Shown here: positions 1 to 5,089 of the stretch, piece by piece
Numbering within the stretch: position 1 is the stretch's first letter
Layout: the number at the start of each line of letters is the position of its first letter
Source: an uncultured Clostridia bacterium
GTDB taxonomy: Bacteria; Bacillota; Clostridia; Christensenellales; UBA1242
Assembly: GCA_905236445.1 (NCBI GenBank)
Contig: CAJOPQ010000069.1
Span: 1-6,545 of the forward strand
Length of the DNA stretch: 6,545 bases
Direction of reading: 5' to 3'
The notes under the pieces: generated by a model
The model's input: only the letters and a program-made list of their open reading frames with translations
Databases searched by the model: none
What the model was told of the DNA's origin: nothing
Made by a program: the position numbers and the translations under genes

Positions 1-764
1 ACTTTGGTAACATTGATATTTGTCCTGACACTTGCAAGATATCTATTAATGCCAGACACAATATATATTTTGCCGTCTTTTTCTGCAACCTTGATTGGCT
101 TTACTTTCTTATTGCGTTTCAATCTGCTTGCGATCTTTTCGATCTTATTCTCATTGAACTTTTTCAAATTTTCTCCAGCAATTAAATACTCACTATTGTT
201 GAAATGATTCAATATTGCTCGAAGCTTAGCCAATGTAGCCTCCAGATCATCATTGTATATACAATAATCGTATAGAGGGATACTCTTTTGTTCAAAAGAA
301 TAATGTTTCATCCTATTTTTGATATCTTTCGTATTTCTCTGTACAAGTCTTTGTTGCAATTTAGATTTCTGCAAAGTCAAAAATATTGATACTATATTAA
401 CACTTTTGCCCAATTTTTCTCTACAACTAAGCACGCCCTTGACAGTGATATCTTTGATAATGGACTTGCAAGATTTCAGCATATCGTTGATAACTTCACT
501 AGAAATGCCATAATAATTGTCACTAAAGATGTCATACTCCAACATCTCGCCTTTGGCAATCTTATCCTCGAATTCTTCTTTGGTTAGAAATTCATAAGCG
601 TACTTGCCATCTTCTTGCAACTTATCATCTTCTCTAATTGCACGACTTGTACACGATTTCAACAACTTCAAATCTTTGTTCTCTTCCAGCAATTGAGCTA
701 TAACTGTATTTTTGCCAACGCCACTACTACCAGAAATTAATGTTAGATTTCCCTTTTTTCCCAT
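1..764 (-). CDS. Guanylate kinase-like protein with fused ParB/Srx-like domain (3' end outside window)
   Basis: 254 codons are visible and the frame runs off the left edge. Residues 5-185 follow guanylate kinase throughout. There is a P-loop at 12-20 (GSSGVGKNT), the GMP-site S37/R41/R44, Y57 and E76, the NYYG motif at 83-86, lid arginines 139, 143 and 151, and the late YDY..YNDDLE block at 165-175. This family normally phosphorylates GMP to GDP with ATP. The usual acidic residue of the 'IDVQG' motif is Thr107 here (ITVKG). Typical enzymes end near residue 200. This one continues, and residues about 202-254 look like the start of a ParB N-terminal/Srx-like domain: a helix, then PIKV..KDGKIYIVSG, then a GxxRxxA motif at 238-244. 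I chose ATG 764 because GAAGAG lies 6 bp upstream. An in-frame ATG at 794 directly abuts the predicted -10 box and is less likely. The kinase fold is confident; activity and the second domain are inference. Confidence 0.8.
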   Translation of the reverse strand, partial: MGKKGNLTLISGSSGVGKNTVIAQLLEENKDLKLLKSCTSRAIREDDKLQEDGKYAYEFLTKEEFEDKIAKGEMLEYDIFSDNYYGISSEVINDMLKSCKSIIKDITVKGVLSCREKLGKSVNIVSIFLTLQKSKLQQRLVQRNTKDIKNRMKHYSFEQKSIPLYDYCIYNDDLEATLAKLRAILNHFNNSEYLIAGENLKKFNENKIEKIASRLKRNKKVKPIKVAEKDGKIYIVSGINRYLASVRTNINVTK

Positions 765-790
765 ATTCACTCTTCTTTTCTTTAAATTTG

Positions 791-810
791 ACATATTGTA
801 ACATATTGTT
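791..810. repeat. Tandem 10-bp repeat in promoter
   Basis: Two adjacent copies of acatattgt plus one base (791-800 and 801-810) differ only in the last base. They overlap the predicted -10 of the guanylate kinase-like gene. The period is one helical turn. The repeat may be an operator or a by-product of AT-rich sequence. Confidence 0.6.
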
Positions 811-823
811 GCGAGAATTTAAA
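795..823 (-). promoter_or_regulatory. Predicted sigma-A promoter of the guanylate kinase-like gene
   Basis: On the minus strand a -35-like TTTAAA (818-823) is followed, after 17 bp, by an extended -10 TGTTACAAT (TACAAT at 795-800). The predicted start is near 788, giving a leader of about 24 nt that contains the GAAGAG ribosome binding site. The -35 is weak (4 of 6), so the extended -10 would carry most of the strength. It lies in the 65-bp gap after the lipoprotein gene. Confidence 0.45.
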
Positions 824-829
824 AATATT

Positions 830-2557
830 TTACGCAACAACTGTCAATTTATATAATTCTGTGCCCAAATCATCATATAATGTTATTATTGATGTACCAC
901 TTGTTCTATGATAAATGATCAACCTATTGGTTATGGTATCCGAGTCTAGATACACGCTATCGCCATCTACTAGAGCAGTCATGCCACTAGACAATTCTAC
1001 TTTGTCGCCCATATAGTAGGCGTCTACATCGATATACGCAATTGCATTATTCATTGTGTAGATATTGTCGTGCAACACTTCTCCATAAATGCTAAGGACT
1101 ACACTATCTATCCTATCATGAACAACAGTGATTGCAAAGTCTTTGACAATATTGCCAGCTTTCACTGTGCCTGTTATTGCCTTAACAGAATAATCTATTA
1201 TAGTAATTTTCATGCCATCTACAGCAAATTTGTGATTATCGTGTAATGTAATAAGAGGATATTCTCTATACACATTATATTCTGCATCTTTAACGACATT
1301 AATAATTACATAATCTACATCACACACATAGATTATGTCATCATATTTTATGACAAAATCCTCCACGTAACTATAATCAATGACAACATTGACTGTATAA
1401 TTAATACTGCCATTAGAAATATTTATTGTTGCATTGCCAATGCTTAGTGGAAAAAGTTTGTTGTCTTCAATTCTTGCTATAGAATTATTACACAATATGT
1501 CGAACTCTCCTATAACATCATTCCCATCATAAGTAAGAGTTATATTGGCATATTTTACAAAAGGATTATCCACGCCATCTGCACCTAATGTAAAATAAAT
1601 TGTTTCGTCACGATATATATCTTCGCCATTATCTCCAGTTATATTAAGCAAATATTTATCTATATCTTTGATAGAATAGCTCGTAGACAAGTCTATCTCT
1701 AACAGATAATCTTCATCGCAATAAGTTATTGTAAGGTTGCTAATTGAGATTACTGTTACCTCTATAATAACTTTGTCAGATAATGATATATTTATCATCT
1801 CCACACCATCGCCAAAATCGAACTTTGTTGGCTCATAATTAATTGTCTTGTCTAGATATATTTTGTATTTACAACCGGTTATCAAATAATCTACAACATT
1901 GTCAGATGCGTCTTTGATTACATATTCAGCATCAACAGTTACTTTGTCGACAACATTCACATTGATTATCTTAGTAATAAATTTGTTTACATCACTTCTA
2001 ATACTTACCACTATCTTTGCAGAGCCAAGACCGTGTGCAACAATAAGACCATCTTGTAAGTCTATTATATCGTTTTCAACCACTGTATAACTCGCTTCAA
2101 CAGTTATATAGTTTGGACTAAAGGAAACAATATCTGCAATTTTCACTGTGTCGCCCAATTTCATTGCTATACTATCTGGACAATTAATACTTGTAGCATA
2201 CACAACCTTGTCTATTACATTAATATCAACATTGTCACTTATGCATGTATCATTGTATGTATACTCCATGCTTAGAGTAGAACTGCCAGATGCTACGCAC
2301 TTAGCCATGTCACCGTCTATCTTGACAACATCTGAGTTGCTAGAACTGTATGTAATATACTCTGTGTTGAGATTTGTAACAAAAAGAGTGTTGATATTGA
2401 CTACTTGATTAACATAATATTGTTGATACTTAGACACAACTTCTATTTTTGGAATAAAAAGATCTGTAGAGCAATTACACCCTACAAATATCGTGCTAGA
2501 AAATATTAAAATTAATACTATGAATATCAATTTGAATTGCGATCTGCACATTGTCAT
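830..2557 (-). CDS. Large Ig-like (Big_2-type) surface lipoprotein
   Basis: From ATG 2557 the protein has 575 residues. A short polar N-terminus leads into a hydrophobic stretch (about residues 10-23) and a lipobox-like FVGC with Cys27. This indicates a type II signal peptide, with lipid anchoring on the outer face of the membrane. The mature part is beta-rich with repeated Ig-like units. The clearest Big_2-like pattern is near residues 68-99 (YSSSNSDVV, then a glycine-containing turn, then a closing strand); weaker copies lie near 151-187 and 357-392. No catalytic motif is seen. Proteins of this kind usually act in adhesion or as cell-surface architecture, but no specific role can be assigned. 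The frame opens upstream with TTG at 2593, but that codon lies inside the predicted -35 box. ATG 2551 is a second possible start. No ribosome binding site precedes either ATG. No clear terminator separates it from the next gene, 65 bp on. Confidence 0.8.
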   Translation of the reverse strand: MTMCRSQFKLIFIVLILIFSSTIFVGCNCSTDLFIPKIEVVSKYQQYYVNQVVNINTLFVTNLNTEYITYSSSNSDVVKIDGDMAKCVASGSSTLSMEYTYNDTCISDNVDINVIDKVVYATSINCPDSIAMKLGDTVKIADIVSFSPNYITVEASYTVVENDIIDLQDGLIVAHGLGSAKIVVSIRSDVNKFITKIINVNVVDKVTVDAEYVIKDASDNVVDYLITGCKYKIYLDKTINYEPTKFDFGDGVEMINISLSDKVIIEVTVISISNLTITYCDEDYLLEIDLSTSYSIKDIDKYLLNITGDNGEDIYRDETIYFTLGADGVDNPFVKYANITLTYDGNDVIGEFDILCNNSIARIEDNKLFPLSIGNATINISNGSINYTVNVVIDYSYVEDFVIKYDDIIYVCDVDYVIINVVKDAEYNVYREYPLITLHDNHKFAVDGMKITIIDYSVKAITGTVKAGNIVKDFAITVVHDRIDSVVLSIYGEVLHDNIYTMNNAIAYIDVDAYYMGDKVELSSGMTALVDGDSVYLDSDTITNRLIIYHRTSGTSIITLYDDLGTELYKLTVVA

Positions 2558-2560
2558 TTG

Positions 2561-2590
2561 ACAAATTATAACAAATTTCGACAAATTTCG
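2561..2590. repeat. Three decamer repeats forming the lipoprotein promoter
   Basis: acaaatttcg occurs twice in tandem (2571-2580, 2581-2590), and a third, imperfect copy acaaattata lies at 2561-2570. The repeats build the spacer and the extended -10 of the lipoprotein promoter, so any change in copy number would alter the 17-bp spacing. Confidence 0.7.
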
Positions 2591-2593
2591 CAA
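2565..2593 (-). promoter_or_regulatory. Predicted promoter of the lipoprotein gene (extended -10)
   Basis: On the minus strand TTGCGA (2588-2593) is followed by exactly 17 bp and TATAAT (2565-2570), which is preceded by TGT as in extended -10 promoters. Seven bases separate the -10 from ATG 2557, so the predicted start falls at or one base before the start codon. This implies a leaderless mRNA. Confidence 0.6.
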
Positions 2594-2687
2594 TTCATTA
2601 CAAGTATTTTTTTATGTATATATTATAATTAATTATTAATCTATATAGATCTTAATTAACTGTATAGCTTATCTTAACTTTTTTAAT

Positions 2688-2710
2688 GTGGCTTCGCCAC
2701 TCCTTTTTAT
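2688..2710 (+). terminator. Possible weak plus-strand terminator hairpin
   Basis: A 5-bp GC-rich stem, GTGGC/GCCAC with a 3-base loop (2688-2700), is followed on the plus strand by TCCTTTTTAT. No plus-strand gene lies upstream, so its purpose is unclear. It may protect the lipoprotein promoter region from antisense transcription, or be incidental. Confidence 0.25.
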
Positions 2711-2721
2711 ACAACAAATTC

Positions 2722-2759
2722 AAAAAAAACAAAGAGATGAATAGGCGTTCATCTCTTTG
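2722..2759 (-). terminator. Intrinsic terminator of the small RNA / surface-protein operon
   Basis: A perfect 12-bp stem (CAAAGAGATGAA at 2730-2741 pairing with 2748-2759) has a 6-base loop and is followed on the minus strand by eight T (2722-2729). It ends the small-RNA candidate and would also stop read-through from the surface-protein gene that ends at 2901. Confidence 0.9.
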
Positions 2760-2821
2760 CTTACCTAAATATATATAGGTAGAATGAAAAATGGAAAAAC
2801 ATTTTAAATCAATTAAAATGC
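2722..2821 (-). ncRNA. Candidate small non-coding RNA of about 100 nt
   Basis: A perfect consensus promoter predicts a start near 2821, and a perfect intrinsic terminator ends the transcript near 2722. In between, the RNA folds into three hairpins: CAUUUUAA/UUAAAAUG (8 bp, loop 5, plus coordinates 2800-2820) at the very 5' end, UACCUA/UAGGUA (6 bp, loop 8, 2762-2781), and the terminator stem (2730-2759). A U-rich single-stranded segment (2782-2799) lies between the first two. No ribosome-binding site and no convincing ORF are present. I do not recognise the family. It could be a trans-acting regulator, or a terminated leader for the downstream lipoprotein gene, though that gene has its own promoter. 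Confidence 0.6.
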
Positions 2822-2827
2822 AACCTT

Positions 2828-2856
2828 ATTATAATAGCAAAATTACCCGTTGTCAA
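2828..2856 (-). promoter_or_regulatory. Perfect consensus sigma-A promoter of the small RNA
   Basis: On the minus strand TTGACA (2851-2856), a 17-bp spacer (2834-2850) and TATAAT (2828-2833) match the sigma-A/sigma-70 consensus at all 12 positions with ideal spacing. It is the strongest promoter in the window. The nearest start codon of a real gene is more than 260 bp away, beyond a terminator. Confidence 0.8.
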
Positions 2857-2867
2857 TACCCTTTTTG

Positions 2868-2895
2868 AAAAAAATTTACATTTTTTATAAAAAAT
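2868..2895 (-). terminator. Possible weak A/T-only terminator after the surface-protein gene
   Basis: A perfect 16-bp palindrome made only of A and T (2880-2895) lies 5 bp beyond the surface-protein stop codon. It is followed on the minus strand by seven T (2868-2874). A stem without G or C would be weak, so read-through into the small-RNA region is possible. Confidence 0.3.
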
Positions 2896-2900
2896 TTTAT

Positions 2901-3527
2901 TTAACTATTAGCTACTGGTTGACCTGTCATAGATATATTGATTGCACCATTTGCATTATATAGTGCATCGCTATTAATGTCTACTATTGAAATGATAAGA
3001 TAAACTGTTGCGTTTTGGCTTGGATTAATAGAAAAATTTAATTTATGAGTTGTGCTATCTTCCCAAGCACCACCTGCCAACTTTATTCTGGATAACATGT
3101 TTTCATTGTTCCTTACATTTCCATGACTACACTCTACATCTATAACATTGTTTCCTCTATTATATATGTTAAACTCTAGTCTAACACTATATGAGGAATC
3201 ATAATAGTACGCCAAAGTAAAAGTTACACTTTCTTCCTTAGTATCATCTCCTGGAGCAAATAATAGAGTATTCTTATTATGTGGTATTTCTTCTGCACCT
3301 GGAACAATAGTGCCCTCTGGAGAAGACGATGTATTTGTAATGCCAGTAACGTAGTTGGCATCACAAGATATGTTCGCATACACTTCGCTTGCAGTAAACG
3401 TGACTGACATACTGCTAGAAACTGTTACCGTATTTGCAACAAGGACAATTGCAACTGTAAGTCCTACTATTACAAGAGCAAGCACGCTTGCTATAATTGA
3501 TAAAATTGTTTTTTGCTTTGTTGACAT
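2901..3527 (-). CDS. Secreted/anchored beta-rich surface protein, unknown family
   Basis: The 208-residue product starts MSTKQK followed by one long hydrophobic helix (about residues 8-31). This is either an uncleaved membrane anchor or a signal peptide. The remainder is polar, rich in Thr, Ser, Asn and Val, and looks like a beta-sandwich, with alternating strands such as VTFTLAYYYD and ATVYLIISIV. Two cysteines lie in the outer part. The overall shape resembles small TasA/camelysin-like surface proteins of Firmicutes, but no diagnostic motif is seen and no SipW-type peptidase is nearby. AGAGGA lies 6 bp before ATG 3527 and overlaps the TAG stop of the membrane-protein gene. The two genes are therefore co-transcribed and probably translationally coupled, and the membrane protein may help export or assemble this product. 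That role is inference. Confidence 0.75.
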   Translation of the reverse strand: MSTKQKTILSIIASVLALVIVGLTVAIVLVANTVTVSSSMSVTFTASEVYANISCDANYVTGITNTSSSPEGTIVPGAEEIPHNKNTLLFAPGDDTKEESVTFTLAYYYDSSYSVRLEFNIYNRGNNVIDVECSHGNVRNNENMLSRIKLAGGAWEDSTTHKLNFSINPSQNATVYLIISIVDINSDALYNANGAINISMTGQPVANS

Positions 3528-3538
3528 ATTTTTATCCT

Positions 3539-4489
3539 CTAAATAATGTTTTTGTATATTTTATAACTTTCTATCATTTCTGTTTTCTTAGGTGCATATA
3601 TGTTGTTGCTATCTATATAGTACCTTAGCCCCGTTGCCGTATAGAAACTAACCATATTAAATGTTGCTATGAATAAGTATGCTGCTGGAGCAGTGATTAT
3701 TAGCGAGACACCAAATGTAAATAGACCGAACACGCTGATAAATATAATAGTAAGAACTACTGCAAAACCCGTTCCTAGAATCTTAAAAAATCTCTTTCTA
3801 ATACACTTAAATCCATTAATCAGTCCATTGAACACATTAGCATTCTTTACAACCATATATGGTACCCAGCCACTGAATATTGCAATTCTAAAACCTGTTA
3901 AGACTACATATATCAACATTGTAATAAATGGTGCAAGCAGTCTTATCCACGCTAAATTCACTTCTAGCAAACCAAATGATTTTATAACCAAATAGAATGT
4001 TATTAGCTTCAATGGCAATAATGTAATCAAACGTGCCAATTGATATCTAATATTTTTCCAAAACTTCATAAAACAACTATTAACGAATCCGAAATTAAGA
4101 TTACTACCCATATAGAAATGTAGAGTATTGCATGTTGCCATTAGATAAAAATTAATTATCATAGAAGGAACTAATAATCCTAGCACAACTGCCAAAACAA
4201 CATATAGCCAAATTTCTGCAAAATTACTAATAATTATGTTAAGGCACGCTTCCATAACATTTTTGATAGCAATTAAGAATGCCGCAACATCGAAAGTCTT
4301 AATAAATTGTGTAAAAGCTTCTGGAACTTGTTGAATTGCTTCAGCAATTCCTATATTAGCATACATAGAAGATGTTAAGAAATAATTTATGGTAACAATA
4401 ACTGCTATAGACATAACAAAATAAACCAGCAATTTCCATATCATGCTAGAGTTCGAGAATATTAATTTGAATGAGTTTCTGTATATCAT
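3539..4489 (-). CDS. Six-helix integral membrane protein, unknown function
   Basis: The product has 316 residues and about six membrane segments, near 17-38, 92-117, 151-172, 183-207, 236-260 and 261-283. A less hydrophobic loop (about 40-90) follows the first helix, and a basic stretch (FKCIRKRFFK, 227-236) precedes the fifth. The last 30 residues are polar (NNIYAPKKTEMIESYK region). No transporter ATPase, peptidase or transferase motif is visible. The layout recalls uncharacterised YciC/DUF-type membrane proteins of Firmicutes, but I cannot name a family. ATG 4489 is chosen for the GTAGGA 7 bp upstream. It is the first gene of a two-gene operon with the surface protein, 11 bp apart. Confidence 0.8.
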   Translation of the reverse strand: MIYRNSFKLIFSNSSMIWKLLVYFVMSIAVIVTINYFLTSSMYANIGIAEAIQQVPEAFTQFIKTFDVAAFLIAIKNVMEACLNIIISNFAEIWLYVVLAVVLGLLVPSMIINFYLMATCNTLHFYMGSNLNFGFVNSCFMKFWKNIRYQLARLITLLPLKLITFYLVIKSFGLLEVNLAWIRLLAPFITMLIYVVLTGFRIAIFSGWVPYMVVKNANVFNGLINGFKCIRKRFFKILGTGFAVVLTIIFISVFGLFTFGVSLIITAPAAYLFIATFNMVSFYTATGLRYYIDSNNIYAPKKTEMIESYKIYKNII

Positions 4490-4513
4490 ATATATTCCTA
4501 CATCTATGTATAG

Positions 4514-4541
4514 TTTATATTATATGGCATTGATAAGTCAA
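4514..4541 (-). promoter_or_regulatory. Predicted promoter of the membrane/surface-protein operon
   Basis: On the minus strand TTGACT (4536-4541) is followed by 16 bp and TATAAA (4514-4519), 5 of 6 at each box. The predicted start near 4507 gives a leader of about 18 nt containing the GTAGGA ribosome binding site. It lies just past the terminator of the phage-like cassette. Confidence 0.6.
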
Positions 4542-4562
4542 ATAAATATACTGCCTTATAAT

Positions 4563-4607
4563 AAAAAAAGCGACAAATAGTTAAGTATATACTCTACTAT
4601 TTGTCGC
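4563..4607 (-). terminator. Intrinsic terminator of the phage-like cassette
   Basis: A 12-bp stem (GCGACAAATAGT at 4570-4581 pairing with 4596-4607) has a 14-base loop that itself contains AGTAT/ATACT. Seven T follow on the minus strand (4563-4569). It begins 7 bp after the stop codon of the holin gene and separates the cassette from the membrane-protein promoter. Confidence 0.92.
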
Positions 4608-4614
4608 AATGATT

Positions 4615-4851
4615 TTATTTAAGTTCATCATCAGGGTGATCGAAATCGTTATCGTCTTGCGAATTATCCACATCATCTGTGTCTTTGTGAATTAATCCTA
4701 ATACAACAAAAACCCCACATGCAGATAACATAACACTTTCTATAATAGATGTGTTAATCTCTATTCCTATTAACTTGCTTACATCGTTGAGTAGCACAAC
4801 TATTGCACCTGCCAATGCCACCCAAAAAGCATAACTTGTAAATTTATTCAT
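4615..4851 (-). CDS. Phage-type holin with two membrane helices
   Basis: The 78-residue product opens MNKFTSYAFWVALAGAIVVLL. The FWVAL-type opening, two helices (about 8-24 and 36-54) and small size are typical of the phi-LC3-like small holins of Firmicutes phages. Holins pore the membrane so that the lysin can reach the wall. The C-terminal tail is odd: 11 of the last 22 residues are Asp or Glu, while holin tails are usually basic. The gene overlaps the previous one by 8 bp (ATGAATAA). It has its own strong AAAGGAGA site 9 bp upstream, and it is the last gene before the terminator. Family assignment is by pattern only; membrane topology is firm. Confidence 0.75.
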   Translation of the reverse strand: MNKFTSYAFWVALAGAIVVLLNDVSKLIGIEINTSIIESVMLSACGVFVVLGLIHKDTDDVDNSQDDNDFDHPDDELK

Positions 4852-5086
4852 CTAACATTGTCTCCTTTGTGTACTTTTGTTCTTCCTTGTCCAATTTTTC
4901 TTTGATTTCTTGGACATCTTCTTTGATATCTTCAATATTTGCTAGAGAAATACCAAGCCTTTCTATAGTATCTTGATATTTTTTCTCTCTTGCCCTACTA
5001 TCTTTCAAAACATAGAATAGTAGCACAAGGAACAGTACAGCCCATAGACCATTATTTACAGCAAGATTAAATATTTCCTGCCACAT
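4844..5086 (-). CDS. BhlA/UviB-type holin-like protein
   Basis: The 80-residue product starts MWQEIFNLAVNNGLWAVLF. It has one membrane helix (about 9-27), then a basic KDSRAREKKYQ segment, then a charged helix with heptad character (about 38-70; SLANIEDIKEDVQEIKEKL). The 'NGLWA' helix followed by 'LKDSR.REKKYQ' is the hallmark of the BhlA/UviB family found in Firmicutes prophages and bacteriocin loci, where it is linked to membrane permeabilisation. Its ATG comes 3 bp after the stop of the coiled-coil gene with no strong ribosome binding site, so translation is probably coupled. It overlaps the next holin by 8 bp. Confidence 0.8.
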   Translation of the reverse strand: MWQEIFNLAVNNGLWAVLFLVLLFYVLKDSRAREKKYQDTIERLGISLANIEDIKEDVQEIKEKLDKEEQKYTKETMLDE

Positions 5087-5089
5087 AAC

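Larger units (their letters stand above)
2594..2900. other. 307-bp intergenic region without a protein gene
   Basis: This stretch lies between the surface-protein gene and the lipoprotein promoter. It holds the small-RNA candidate with its promoter and terminator. It also has a short hairpin GTGGC-TTC-GCCAC at 2688-2700, followed on the plus strand by TCCTTTTTAT, and a 16-bp A/T palindrome at 2880-2895. The rest is AT-rich and shows nothing recognisable. Confidence 0.7.

Noticed and set aside
809..838. Inverted repeat GTTGCG/CGCAAC after the lipoprotein stop codon as a terminator
   Set aside because: The stem is only 6 bp with an 18-base loop and no T-run follows on the minus strand.
1899..2408. 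Plus-strand reading frames of 63 and 86 codons inside the lipoprotein gene
   Set aside because: They are opposite-strand shadows of the long lipoprotein frame, with no ribosome binding sites or recognisable products.
2558..2593. TTG start at 2593 for the lipoprotein
   Set aside because: The TTG is part of the predicted -35 box, has no ribosome binding site, and would add 12 residues before the signal peptide; ATG 2557 fits better.
2761..2802. 13-codon reading frame (MFFHFSFYLYIFR) ahead of the terminator, resembling a Phe-rich attenuation leader peptide
   Set aside because: It has no ribosome binding site, its ATG lies inside a hairpin, the Phe richness follows from T-rich sequence, and no aromatic amino-acid gene follows.
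3669..3995. Plus-strand reading frame of 108 codons inside the membrane-protein gene
   Set aside because: It is antisense to a clear membrane-protein frame and shows no family resemblance or initiation signal.
2764..4500. Pairing of the small RNA (UAUAUAUAUU segment) with the ribosome binding region of the membrane-protein gene
   Set aside because: The complementarity is about 9 bases of A and U only, which is expected by chance in this composition.
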